Part shown: piece by piece, positions 13,601-23,930 of the stretch
Position numbering within the stretch: the stretch's first letter is position 1
How the letters are laid out: each line of letters begins with the position of its first letter
NCBI GenBank assembly: GCA_944474755.1
Contig: OX104114.1
Span: 22,963,220-23,027,219 of the forward strand
Reading direction: 5' to 3'
Source: Limnoperna fortunei
Lineage: Eukaryota > Mollusca > Bivalvia > Mytilida > Modiolidae
Length of the DNA: 64,000 bases
Notes under the pieces: generated by a model
Database searches by the model: none
What the model saw: the letters and a program-made list of their open reading frames with translations, nothing else
Told to the model about the DNA's origin: nothing
Made by a program: the position numbers and the translations under genes

Positions 13601-16600
13601 GCTTCAAAACTGAAATCAACAACAAGTAATTTAATATATGACACATGTAAGCATTTTTATTGACAAAATACTATATTTAAAATGTCTCAGTTATATGGCT
13701 TCTTTTCTTTTTTAAGTCCCGAGCAAGAAGGACTTATTGCTTTTGTCCACTTTACTTTTATTAATATTTTTTTCTTCTTTCTGGTCAGAGTGTTTTATAT
13801 ATAGAAAGATCCGAGTGATCCTAATGAATATTTAAATAACCTTTAATGCTAGTGTCTAGTTGTGCACATCGGTTTTAGATTTTTCAAAATAGTCGCAGTT
13901 GAAAAAACTTAAGTTGTCAGATTTAAGGAATGGCTAGAGCAATTTCAAAGAAAATTGTTACACTGAAACAGTTGATTATTATGATCATTTTTGACAGAAA
14001 AAATGTTTAAAGGCCGCAATTTTGTAAAGGCAGACGATTTACCACACTCTTCCAATAAACGTATCTAGATTTTAATGCACAAACTAAGAATATAATGTAA
14101 CTGACTGTTGGCAGACAGGAGGGACTTTTGGGACTTGCTTAAAATCACAATCAGCACTATTTTACTTTATTCTAATATGCCAATAATAAATGTCAACAGA
14201 TAGGAACATAAAATATCTAATCGAGTATTATGTTGTGTAAACCACGTTTTGATCATTTGCCTTGTCGTCGTCCTTTTGGCCTTTTAATGTGCATTACCGT
14301 AGACATTATAAGGGCACAGGAGGCCATCCTCCATTTTCTTTAAAACCGTATAATATATATTACAATGATGGTAAAATTGCTTTCATTATTTATTCGTAAA
14401 TTCCATAAAATATATAACAATAGACTTGTAACTATCATATCTACTTAATAAAATTTTAAATAAAACAATCGAATTAAAACAAGTTCAGTATGAGCCAAAT
14501 AATGAAGATCAAATGTTTAACAAGGCTAATAAAAAATGTTTAACAAATTTTTAACTCGGAAATAACTATGTGTGTTTCTTTTCAGTTGTGGCGTTTTTAA
14601 AGCATTTGTTGACAGTTTAAGCATTTTAACTGTGTTTAAAAGTGTTATGACCTTTCTACTATTCATCACGTTGTGTCATCACTAAGAGTTAAATCCTGAC
14701 TTCAGCCGTTCTCGATTGCCAGTTTTAACAAACAAACATAAAAGTGTCGTTTTGATATTTCACTGATATTTAAGGTTTATACTAAGATAACATTGTTTTT
14801 ACTACATGAATAATCTATATTGTTTGTTACAGCGTCTGTTTTGCCAGTTGGTTTGGCGTTCGACTATTCGTCAGGGTTACTCTATTTCACAACTGAGTAC
14901 TGGTCGAAACCTAGTTATATTGGTTGTGTTCATCCGCATGTAGGGAAGCACTTAACACTAATAAAAGATTTAGATTTGCCAAAAAACATTGCCTTGGATC
15001 CTAAGAGAGGGTAAGAAAGTTATCACCATAAACATTAATTACATAGACAAGAAAGATTTGACAAAAATAAGACAAGAACAAGTAACTTATCTCTTGTTTC
15101 GTTTTATCCTATAGTTTTTTTGTCGTTTCCTTGTAAACTATTTATTTTCTTGTTATTTTTAAATCCCATTTAATTTAACTCCGAAATAATGTTGGAACTT
15201 GTTGAGGACACAATGAATAATTGTATTGTTACATACAAATCAATGCGTTATTGCAATACTTGCTGCTCTTTACTAAGACGCCAATGATAAAAAGTTAACA
15301 TTGAGACAGTAAGCAAACATTTGGGAGAACGTAACCTTTTAGCGGGGATTCTAGTCATGTTCTAACCTAATACATTCAACCATCTGCATTGATATTATTA
15401 TATACATAGGCATTATAAATTAGTCTATTTAACCAAGCTCAAGCCCTGTTAGAGTACGTAATTATTGTTAAACCTATTTTCATTTGACTTTGAACAACAT
15501 ATACTCACTTTTTTAGTTTTGAAAATGCTTAAACAATATATTCACCGAAATATGCTTTGAAAGTGTACCGTTCCTTATAGACCAAACTTTTTCACTGCAA
15601 ATTTATTGTAAAAATATCTAGTGTGAAGTCTTCATTTGTAACATACCTTGAAAATAACTGATTGTTTGCTGTAGGCTAATGTGTTGGACCGACATTGCAA
15701 CAAGCAGTACTAAAACGTCATATATTGGATGTGCTAATATGGATGGCACAAGCAAATTTACATTGGTTGGAAAAGATATAAATTCACCAAACGGAATAGT
15801 ATTTGATTATAGCAGTAAGTGAAAAGTATATTATTTTGGTACCAAATTACCCTCTATCTATTTATATTAATAGGTAATTAATGATATTGGTGACAATTTC
15901 CGTTCTGATATGTCGAAACGGACTATTTTAGACAAAATATCCTGTAAATTTAACTTTATAACGTATTATTTATACATATAACACATACAATTTAAAGATA
16001 TATTATACATGTAATATAAGTGATATTAATGATCACAAAATTATATTGAGACATATGGATATCGTAAAATTATAAAAACGCAGCGGCATACACTCAAAAA
16101 ATATAACTTTTGTCGAGACACTTGTCGTTGTAAATATTGCATAAAGTCTTGTTTGACAATAACATAATAATTTTGTGAATTTGTTTGTCATCTATTGTTT
16201 ACATATTTTACAGGTGAAAGAGTATACTGGGCCGATGCCGATTTAAGTAGAATTGAAAGCGTTAAACTGGACGGTTCTGATAGACGAATATTAGTGGTTG
16301 AACCAGGGGCAGCGTTAGTCTGCCTTGATATATCCCCACCATATCTGTATTATGTGGGACGAAATAAACAGTAAGCGTCTTAGAATCCATTTAATTATAT
16401 GCATGTACTAGAAACTTATTCTAGGAAATCTATATGTTTTGATTAATTAACTTTATAAAGAAAACTTCTCATAAAACATTTCCAACATTCTTACCTGTTA
16501 GACTATTTAAATGAGAATAAGGTGGTAGTCTTTGAACAAGTTGGTCTTGTAATGCTTAATGATTTAGTTAACATTAAATCATTCATGATAGATAAATATA

Positions 16601-19600
16601 TGGGCTCATCCATATTGGCTTGGGTATCATCCCAAACCCCCATATCAGCCCGAGACGGAGTCAGGTGCTTATATGGGTCGCAGGATAATACCCAGGGCCG
16701 ATATGGATATCCCTTATATTAATCTTTTTTTGCTTCCGACAATTAGTAAAATCACTAAAACGAGTACAACTAACAATTTTATCATTTTGCAGCAAATAAT
16801 GAATGTAAGATTTTCGACCAATTTCTTTGTGCATCCAACGTCTGAAAACCGTTCAGGTTCGGCCATTGATGCAGACGTACAAAAATTAAAGTGAAAGAGA
16901 TGCTCCTAATACGGGGTTATCAGACCGGGGTGTTCAAATACGGGTTGGTCATTTCCTTTCGTATACAATATGCAAAATTCCTATTATATATTTAGCTTTA
17001 AGTATATGATAAATAATTTTAAAAGATTGGTTTCAAATATACATTTCTTTTGAGTATATAAAACGAAACATTTGTTGACTCAAGAAATCATTTTATGTTT
17101 TGAAAGGGTTTCCGTTTCAGTCAGTTTTTTATTTTTGTTTTGTATTTGATAAATATTCATGCTTGAAACGATTTGAACAGTATTTATGACAAAATATAAT
17201 TAACAATTTAGGCAAATTTCAAAGATTGACCTTGGGTCTAATACGAAAGTGTCTTTTATGAACGACATACATGCACTTGGCAGAATAGAATCAGTAAGGG
17301 TATCACCAATACAGACACAACCACGTAAGTTAGTTTTCTAACATTCTGAAAATTGGATAAGACAACGTATTATTTACCTTTACTATTTTAGACTTGCTGC
17401 TCCATTAAAATACATATTTTAAATTAGTCATACATGATTTATTAAAAAAAAACGTTTGAAGGGATTTGATGAGACGAACATTTTATCTTTTTTAATTCAA
17501 TTTAGAAATATCAATTATAAATACGAAAGTTTGTTAGTAACGTCAATGCAATTATTTTAATTGTATGTTTTATTTAGTTAATACTTACTGTGCGACAAAG
17601 AATGGAGAATGTGCCCTGTTTTGTTTACCAACTCCTACCGGGCGTACATGTGGCTGTGAAGATGGCGAAAGTCTTCTAAGTGATGGAAAGACATGTACTG
17701 GACGTAAGTTTTTTTATCAAAAGTATATATTATATTTACTTAAACATTTGTGAGGTCTTTTCATTAATTAATTAGTATGCCTTACAAAGAAGTAACACAT
17801 AATTCAGTAAAAGTCAAACATGACGTTGGGTGTTGTAACAAAATTGGTTGAAGAAAGCTAGAGCACACCATCCATTGTGATTGTACGTCTGGAAAAAAAT
17901 AGCAAGGAAGCCGATGGAACAAGAAGAGTCGCGAGTTTAGGGGCAATTAAAAATCCGGATATAGACAAACACATAGAGCGCAAAACGAAAATCAAAAGCA
18001 CAAACACAGAAAGTTAGTAACACGATCCCATTAAAGCAATGGGTACCCTCTGGTTCCCCGAAAGAGTAATCAGTGCCTGCTTCAAATTAGACACCCGCCG
18101 AGTTACTCAGTGTCTTGTCTAGGAAAAAGTCAAATCCTGAAATAGAATAGACAAAAATCAAAAGCACAAACACAGAAAGTTAGTAACACGATCCCATTAA
18201 AGCCATGGGTACCCTCTGGTTCTCCGAAAGAGTAATCAGTGCCTGCTTCAAATTAGACACCCGCCGAGTTACTCAGTGTCTTGATAGAATAGACTTAGCA
18301 AAAAGTGTTTTATTGTACTTGGGGGAAGGATTTCCGAAGTTATAGTTTCTGGCTGTATGAGAAATAACAGCGTAACTCGAAGTGTCTAATTGACTGTTAA
18401 CGTTGTGTGTTGGGAACATTTCTTTTTAATAAACGTTTAATTTTAGATAATTACTGTTTTAATTTTAAACTCATTTGAGTTCAGTATAAAGCATAAGACC
18501 ATTTTATTCTGGTTCCTTATTAGATCCTATCAATGAAACAAAATACGTAATTGTTTTTTACAAATAAAATCAACCTTGTGCTGTTGGTATTATTCTTTCT
18601 ATATATTAAAGTTTTCAAGTTATCTCAATATATTTGTTTCAGATATTTCTTGTGATATAAACATTCCAAATGCTATACTTGATGATAGATGCATTGGACA
18701 TGCAACTGGTAGCTGCAATTATACATGTGCTAACGGATATGCAAAGGCTGTTGATATTTTAACATGTGATGCACATGGAAACTGGAACCAGCCAATAAAT
18801 TCAGTTTGTCAGAGTAATTATATTTTGTATGATACTTCAATTTGAATTAATAACTACAGACATTTATGGTTATGTTTTTTTTTATAAAAATGAATTTTAT
18901 TGTGTTTAATCAGCATTATGTATATAATTAATAATGTATTGTTTGATTTTAAGTTTTTGTACAATGTACTACTATATTTATTTGAGGATATAAAACCAGT
19001 AACGCTGATTAGCAATCGTAAGAAAATACTTTAAGGTACGTGAAATTATTTTTTACCAAACTTTTAGATTATTATTAAATATCTAACTGACTTAACTGAG
19101 TATTATTAACACAATATTTATTGTTTAGGTTTGACCGGCACGTGCCCTGCAGACATTCCACATGGTTATGTGACATCGCAATGTGATAGAAAGATAGGGT
19201 CAATCTGCGCATACACATGCAACGCTGGATATATACCTGATCCTCAAAATAGTAAACTAACCTGTCAGGCTACTGGTGCATGGAATATTCCTGTTGCGAA
19301 TCTATGTACAGGTGCGTAGTTATTGTTTCTATATAATAAAATGAATATTGGCACAGCCTAAATGCGAGCATCGCACATTGTTCATGACATTACTTCAGAG
19401 AACTCAAACAGTGCATCTGCATTCTATTGTTGAGGTGACGTCTTTCTCTAATGTGTTGGTGACGTTACAAAACTGTCAATTTAAAATACAGCGTTTCAGA
19501 TTGCAAAAAATTTGTCCGACATGTTTGTACTTGTTTAAAAAATAAACACTTTAATTTTATCGGTGTCAAATTATTTTCATAAAATGTGCACATGTTCATT

Positions 19601-22600
19601 TTCTTTAAGAGTAAAGTGGTTTAGGCAATAACTAATCATTTTATGCTCACAGTCGAGTCCATACTAGAATAGAGTTCAATCACAATTGCGTGAAATTTGT
19701 GGTCTACTGCAATATTAATCAAACTGAATCGCCATGTCTGTCGAAGATCGGGCATTCTCACCCGATAGATTGGGTATCTATTCAAATTGAATTTGAACGC
19801 TATGGTATAGCTAATAAATTACTAAATGTAACGTATAATTTCAAACACACCAATAAAGAATGCTACAGGATCCTACCTACTTTCAGACTGTTCTATATTT
19901 GTTATAATTAAGATCTATTTTAAATTTCATCATTAAAATGGTCTTGATCGTAACACCTAAACTAACATGTACGCGAAATAAGTTTTTATTTGAAAATGAG
20001 TTAAATCTACTCGTGTGTTAATTTTATCTTACTTATAGTGTCCAAAGTATTTTGTCCTACCGTAATATCCAATGGCCAGATCGAGCCTACTTGTACATTT
20101 TCCTCGGGAACGCAGTGTGACTTCTCGTGTAATGCAGGGTACAGTAAAAACACTGATGTCGCAAAACTTGTGTGCTTGGTCAATGGAATATGGAGTTTTA
20201 ATGGTGACCTTTGCGTACCAGGTTAGATTAATTATTGTATCTGCAGTAACATTTCTTATCTTTTATTTTATATGCATGCAGCTAATATTAAGTGCCCCGC
20301 CACTTAGTGGCGGACGCCCTATAGTGCTCAGTCTGTCCGTTCGTTCGTCTGTCCACAATCGTTTCCGACCCAGAACTTTTATGTCATTTAAGGTAGGCTT
20401 TTGATTTTGGTATGTGGGTAGATAGTATCAAGACGATGTGCTCTCATACCATGGTTGAATGACCTTTGACATTGAAATTTGACCTCAAGGTCAGCGGAGG
20501 CCCAAGGGGATGGCTACCATTTTCACTGATATCTAGTTTATTTAATTATTGTTTGTTTTCCATTATCCAAATTGGTTTTGTAGACACCAAAAGAAGAAAA
20601 ACGAACAAAAACAATAATGTTATTAAATTTAAGACAAATTGTTTGCTTTGATGTTATTCTATTTCTAGTTAACAGATATACAATTATACCTTTTATATTC
20701 GTTTTTAATTAGAGTATCTAGTTCTTCTAGACTTTTTTAAATATATGTTGAAAGAAATCTGAAAGCCATATTTTTCTGTTACAGTTCATTGTATTTTTTT
20801 TACTGTATCTATGTATCGACCTATTGTTTTTTCTTGCATTCTTTAAATAGCTATATCTTAATATTATCGTATTTCAGAACAAATGTGACGTGATAAAAAA
20901 GTCGCAAATTATTGTGGAAAGGCTAAAAATGACCAGAAAACGCTATAAAATAACTACTACTTATGTGTTATGTATTTTTGTAGATTCCAGTGTTAAATGT
21001 AAGAAAACGCTGAGTAATGGTGCATTTGATCCACAGTGCACATTTAATGTTCAGAGAACTTGTAAATATACTTGCAACAGTGGATACAGCCAGGACAAAA
21101 CGATTGACCAAGTAATGTGTATGGACAGTGGCACTTGGAGCGTTGCAGTCGATACTCTATGCACAAAAGGTACATGTAGTTAAAAAAAGACTACTGTTCT
21201 TGCAAAAGAGACTGATTATTTCAGTGTTTTGAATGGAGTTTAACGCCACTTTAAGCAATTTTTCAGATACATAATTGTCGCTACAATTTGTTGTAGCAGA
21301 AGCCCACACTCTTCCCCGATTTTCGGTAGGAGAACTAGCAATTGGGGTGAGAGTCAAACACACCCTGCCCGCAATAAGGCTCGACCCAAAAAAATAACCT
21401 CAGTGTTGCCAGGCACTTTTATCAATAACTAACTACCTTATTCAATCGACCACAGAGAGCCTTAAATTAAAATAAATAATCATATAGAATGTCGTCATAG
21501 GGAATTAAATGGAATAAGTTTTGTTCAAATTCAGGTCAATGAGTTAAACGTTTATCTCCGGGGTAGGTCTACACATGGTAGACATATTGTATTATATTTG
21601 TTATATGTATTAAGTGTAATCATACGAGTTCGTTGAACTAAGTCATGATATTAAAAGGGAAAAGTTTACGCAATAGTAATTGTATACGAATGTGTGATTT
21701 ATGATATGAATAAGTCAACTTTAGTGACGTAGTCTTTATACAGATTCGTACCCGGGCACTCAAATTTGATTTAAGTAAGTACGCATTGTCCCTTAGACAA
21801 AGTAAAAGCTTAAATTAAATAGGTATCCTGACTCCTTATGTTTGTGAAAAAGCCGAACTTTGTTTAATACCAGTATCCAATGTTTAATATGTTATCCTAA
21901 TAAAATTTGTTCCTAAAGACATACATGTATATACATTCAGAACTATGCCATATGATTTCTTTCCCCCCAGACTGTAATAAAAAGGGTCTGGAAATAGCAA
22001 AATCAAATTTTGTTTTTAACTTGATATATACATGTATGTTTATCCGATTTTCATTGTGATTTTTCCGTTTATTATTTATTGCAATGTTAAGCATGTTACT
22101 GATTTTCATGTTTCGCGGTTACATATATACCGAAAGGAAAACGTTATTACTTGACGTTGTAAGTCGAACTATTTTTTATTTTTACAAAAATTTGCAATAA
22201 GTTTAAAGTAAAAGCTTGAACTGGTCAATTGTCATATTGTTTGTTTACGGTACTTATAAATTCTTGCTTATTATTCTCGTTTCTAGCATTGGCTCCCTGT
22301 TCTAAATCTGTGCCTCATGGTCGTATAAAAGAACCATGCTCTGCTATGTCTGGTGTAAAGTGTGATTATGAATGTGATGCTGGATATTTAATGCAACCAA
22401 TTGTTGTACACTTGCTGTGTATTGATGGGTCCTGGACAGTTAAAACTGATTCTCTGTGCATAGGTCTGTATTATATAGTGATCTTTAATAACTAACCAAG
22501 GAATATAAAGCTTTCTCATGTTTGGAAGGGTTCCGTTTATACAGAAAAAAAGGAGACAAAATCGTTCTGGCATTTGAAGGCATCTTTACTTAATTAAAAT

Positions 22601-23785
22601 CAATGCACTTTTACGCTAACGGTATTCAACAATTTATATAGAAGGCAATAGATGCATTCTTACCTTGTGTCAGTTAATTGTTTGTCACTTCATCAGCAGC
22701 TAATTGTTGAGTTACTGTCATTATGTTTCAAGTAGTCTCATTTTCAATGTTGAATCATGCTAGAGAAAATGCCATGCCCACGATAACATTCTCTCGCCTA
22801 TAGACTCGGGAAATTTCACATCACTCGACTTGTATTTTTGGGAATATAATATCTGTTTAGACACTTAGTGTTAGGGACTTTAAGTCTCCTTGAGGTACAA
22901 AAAAAAACGAATACTACATTGTGACTCAAAAATTTCTGCCTGTGGTGCAATACTGCACTACTAATAATGTTTTAAAAGACCATTTTCTGTATTGTATAAG
23001 TCATGTTTCCTTTTATTGTAGCTCAATCTCCGCCAGGTGTATCAAGTCAAAAGCAGACACAAGATTCGGGAACGTCAGGTGGCGCTGTCGCAGGCATAGT
23101 TATTGCAGCAGTGATCATCACTATAGTTGTGGTGTTGGGAATAGTTTACTTCCTTTGGTGGTAAGGTTTTTAAGTTAAAGTGCTAGCCTTATTAAATCTT
23201 TCTTATTTTGCATATAATTCAATACAATTAATATTTCATTGAAATGGCGAGAAAATACATCGAGTTGCAAAAAACGTAAATAATCTGTTTATCGCTGTTT
23301 TGTAACATTGTGACGTCATTTTGTAACAGTGTTTACTTAACTACGTCTTGACAGCGAGGTGAGATGGGCCCATCTCACGCTAGTAAAATGAGATGGAATA
23401 ATACCACACATAAAGATCACAGGAATATACTGCAAATTAGTGATTATAAATATGATCAGATGTCTTAAACATGAAATGATCATCTCATGTTATACAAATA
23501 TTTGCTTTCAGGCGAAAGAGACCTCAAGGGCAATACGTGTCAAATAATACCAATCTAAAATTCCAACGTTTTGACGATTCAAATGTTCCGGCGGAAGGTG
23601 TAACCGGATTTTCAAATCCTATAGCAAATCAATCCGAGTATGGCAATTTTAGTTCTTTACGAGATGAAGGATACGTGACAACAGACACTTCGCCTAACTA
23701 TGATCAAGTGGATCCGAAAGAGGTTAGAGTGGATGTGGAGAAACGTCCAACAACAAATGGTGTATATGCAAATAGTGACGCTTAA
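4396..23785 (+). CDS. LRP-like receptor with YWTD propellers, EGF and sushi domains, 5'-partial (22 exons)
   Basis: Predicted type I cell-surface receptor. The 22 exons have AG/GT boundaries and sum to 3,705 nt in one unbroken frame (1,234 codons plus TAA) after one leading base. Order: C-terminal part of YWTD propeller 1, EGF1, propeller 2, EGF2, propeller 3, EGF3, five sushi/CCP domains with six cysteines each (selectin-like spacing), a linker, a hydrophobic helix (GGAVAGIVIAAVII..), the stop-transfer RKRP, and a tail of about 90 residues. Propeller-EGF units are typical of LRP/LDLR proteins, where propellers bind extracellular ligands and EGF modules pack against them. Sushi domains mediate protein binding. 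No LDLa repeats were seen. The tail has a degenerate FSNPIA in place of FxNPxY, plus YGNF, YANS and YDQV. Upstream exons (signal peptide, start of propeller 1) are not identified. An LRP5/6-like name is possible for the propeller-EGF part only; ligand and pathway are unknown. Confidence 0.92.
6190..6352 (-). mobile_element. SINE fragment, tRNA-like head
   Basis: The reverse strand reads GGCATCGGTGGCAGAGTGG (A-box-like), then a degraded B box, then TTAATTGACA as in the complete SINE at 7936. It lies in the intron just before the exon at 6421. Confidence 0.65.
6421..6568 (+). CDS. receptor exon b: propeller 1, last blade
   Basis: Phase 0 in, phase 1 out. Its length of 148 nt equals that of the last-blade exon of propeller 2 (12065-12212), which supports homologous exon structure. 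It runs straight into the EGF exon. Confidence 0.85.
7025..7138 (+). CDS. receptor exon c: EGF-like domain 1
   Basis: A phase 1-1 exon with six cysteines: GCDSKSC, DHLC, TATCAC, EGYILMGDGKSC. This is the LDLR-type EGF that follows a YWTD propeller. The donor is CAAA|GTAAGT. Confidence 0.95.
7936..8206 (+). mobile_element. complete tRNA-derived SINE with target-site duplication
   Basis: The head has a Pol III A box (GGCAGAGTGG) and B box (GGTTCGAGTCT) in a tRNA-like fold region. The body contains TCCGGGTACTCCGGCTTCC, and the tail TTGCTGAAAGTGGCGT ends in AAACAAAC. The 13-bp sequence ATATTGACCAATG flanks it on both sides (7923-7935 and 8207-8219), a perfect duplication, so the insertion is fairly young. 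The 3' module is shared by several copies in this window. I do not assign a family name. Confidence 0.9.
9135..9392 (+). CDS. receptor exon d: propeller 2, first blades
   Basis: A phase 1-1 exon of 258 nt. It has a propeller strand at RLIYYSS and the sequons NST and NLT. The donor is TCTG|GTAAGC. Confidence 0.9.
9790..9940 (+). CDS. receptor exon e: propeller 2, YWTD blade
   Basis: Phase 1 in, phase 2 out. It has the canonical KNIYWTDSAGGKI and ends ITVDPHNR, a typical end-of-blade motif. Confidence 0.95.
10050..10310 (+). mobile_element. degenerate SINE of the same family
   Basis: Traces in order: GGCCAAGTGCTTAAAGGAG (head), CAGTGTACTCCACTCC, AATTTGACGAGAATGGCCAG, GATATAGCTAGAAAATTGCT, and an A-rich CAAAC tail. 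Confidence 0.7.
10663..10803 (+). CDS. receptor exon f: propeller 2 blade
   Basis: Phase 2-2. The joined codon gives RKMYWIQGTG; SNLDGTGQVTIL follows, the usual strand-turn pattern of YWTD repeats. Confidence 0.93.
11138..11385 (+). mobile_element. degenerate SINE of the same family
   Basis: Head GATGGCCTAGCTGTTAATG, middle GATTACCAGTTGTCCAGCC and TTTTCTCCGAATACTCC, and tail GAAGTAGCTAAAAATGTG with CAAACAAAC. Heavily mutated. Confidence 0.65.
11657..11762 (+). CDS. receptor exon g: propeller 2 blade
   Basis: Phase 2 in, phase 0 out. KLYWINNGDL is followed by MGVDGSNAVYH. Confidence 0.92.
12065..12212 (+). CDS. receptor exon h: propeller 2, last blade
   Basis: Phase 0 in, phase 1 out, 148 nt. 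Starts DYSYWTTGDGYVDIAHLDS. The donor is TTAA|GTACGG. Confidence 0.9.
12527..12649 (+). CDS. receptor exon i: EGF-like domain 2
   Basis: Phase 1-1. Six cysteines in NCTNFNGGC, QHIC, MVCLC and SDGKSC. The acceptor follows a T-rich tract, and the donor is AACA|GTAAGT. Confidence 0.95.
12768..12901. repeat. foldback/MITE-like inverted repeat
   Basis: Arms of about 38 bp (12768-12807 and 12862-12901) match with few differences, reading inward from ATACAGCCTTTCTCTT. The centre holds shorter repeats of GGTCGATATATA. It lies in the intron after EGF2. Confidence 0.75.
13416..13646 (+). CDS. receptor exon j: propeller 3, first blades
   Basis: Phase 1-1. PFEDSFALIPDVTHDKIYQV opens the propeller, and AQIYWTNALRTEI is its YWTD strand. 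Confidence 0.93.
14833..15010 (+). CDS. receptor exon k: propeller 3 blade
   Basis: Phase 1 in, phase 2 out. GLAFDYSSGLLYFTTEYW, then NIALDPKR at the exit. Confidence 0.93.
15675..15814 (+). CDS. receptor exon l: propeller 3 blade
   Basis: Phase 2 in, phase 1 out. GLMCWTDIAT, then CANMDGTSKF and NGIVFDYS. CWTD replaces YWTD. Confidence 0.93.
16214..16370 (+). CDS. receptor exon m: propeller 3 blade
   Basis: Phase 1 in, phase 2 out. ERVYWADADLSRIESVKLDG is a textbook YWTD blade. Confidence 0.95.
16602..16716. repeat. imperfect inverted-repeat element
   Basis: GGGCTCATCCATATTGGCTT at 16602 pairs with the reverse complement of the segment ending at 16716 (GGCCGATATGGATATCCC), at about 75% identity. 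Probably a MITE remnant. Confidence 0.5.
17212..17324 (+). CDS. receptor exon n: end of propeller 3
   Basis: Phase 2 in, phase 1 out. QQISKIDLGS, then GRIESVRVSPIQTQP, which leads into EGF3. Confidence 0.88.
17578..17703 (+). CDS. receptor exon o: EGF-like domain 3
   Basis: Phase 1-1. Six cysteines in TYCATKNGEC, ALFC, RTCGC and SDGKTC. Confidence 0.94.
17988..18285. repeat. two-copy ~166-bp direct repeat
   Basis: A segment starting ATCAAAAGCACAAACACAG at 17991 recurs at 18157 with very few substitutions, through ACCCGCCGAGTTACTCAGTG. It lies in the intron between EGF3 and CCP1. Confidence 0.9.
18643..18813 (+). CDS. receptor exon p: sushi/CCP domain 1
   Basis: Phase 1-1. Six cysteines with GSCNYTCANGY, ILTC and GNW, ending VC. 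The extra pair relative to the usual four-cysteine sushi is the selectin type. Confidence 0.93.
19129..19311 (+). CDS. receptor exon q: sushi/CCP domain 2
   Basis: Phase 1-1, 183 nt. GTCPADIPHGYVTSQC, SICAYTCNAGY, KLTC, TGAWN, NLC. It carries every sushi landmark. Confidence 0.95.
19350..19530 (+). pseudogene. relic sushi exon between CCP2 and CCP3
   Basis: One frame reads S-I-A-H-C-S, stop, then NSNSASAFYC, stop, GDVFL, stop, then GDVTKLS and NTAFQIA. These line up in order with IPHGY, SICAYTC, GY, NSKLTC and GAWNIP of the neighbouring sushi exon. Several in-frame stops and lost cysteines show it is dead. The case rests on the order of degenerate matches. Confidence 0.45.
20039..20221 (+). 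CDS. receptor exon r: sushi/CCP domain 3
   Basis: Phase 1-1, 183 nt. KVFCPTVISNGQIEPTC, TQCDFSCNAGY, KLVC, NGIWS, DLC. Confidence 0.95.
20284..20520. repeat. dispersed repeat fragment in an intron
   Basis: Unlike its AT-rich surroundings this stretch is GC-richer. It has a palindromic GCCACTTAGTGGCGG, the phrase GTCCGTTCGTTCGTCTGTCC and a GACCTCAAGGTCA motif, all of which resemble mollusc interspersed repeats. The class is not known. Confidence 0.5.
20984..21169 (+). CDS. receptor exon s: sushi/CCP domain 4
   Basis: Phase 1-1, 186 nt. VKCKKTLSNGAFDPQC, RTCKYTCNSGY, VMC, SGTWS, TLC. Confidence 0.95.
21225..21460 (-). mobile_element. SINE copy, reverse orientation
   Basis: The plus strand starts with TTTAACGCCACTTTAAGCAA, the reverse of the SINE tail, and proceeds to CCTGCCCGCAATAAGGCTCG near the reversed B box. 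Degenerate. Confidence 0.7.
22287..22463 (+). CDS. receptor exon t: sushi/CCP domain 5
   Basis: Phase 1-1, 177 nt. APCSKSVPHGRIKEPC, VKCDYECDAGY, LLC, GSWT, SLC. The donor is ATAG|GTCTGT. Confidence 0.95.
23022..23160 (+). CDS. receptor exon u: juxtamembrane linker and transmembrane helix
   Basis: Phase 1 in, phase 2 out. A Ser/Thr/Gln-rich linker without cysteine is followed by a run of small and aliphatic residues starting GGAVAGIVIAAVII and ending VYFLW. The split Trp codon TG|G is completed in the next exon. Confidence 0.95.
23512..23785 (+). CDS. receptor exon v: cytoplasmic tail and stop
   Basis: Starts with the stop-transfer RKRP right after the helix and ends at TAA 23783-23785. Tail motifs: GFSNPIANQ (degenerate FxNPxY), SEYGNF and VYANS (both pYxN type, the consensus for Grb2-family SH2 domains), and NYDQV (YxxPhi type). 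No kinase or death domain is present. Confidence 0.95.
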
Positions 23786-23924
23786 AACAGCTTTGTTTAA
23801 TGGTTACAAGTGACATTTTCCACAATAACGTGTGTGATAGCCGTTATATATACTCATGTGTAAAGTTAAGGCTAAATTTATTTAATAATTCTGTAACATG
23901 TCGCCTTCATATATCCTTAACATA

Positions 23925-23930
23925 AATAAA
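23925..23930 (+). promoter_or_regulatory. candidate polyadenylation signal of the receptor gene
   Basis: AATAAA lies 140 bases after the receptor stop codon. AT-rich DNA contains many such hexamers, so it is only a candidate. Confidence 0.4.

Noticed and set aside
19690..19911. 73-codon open frame between CCP2 and CCP3
   Set aside because: Does not show sushi landmarks and has no matching splice sites.
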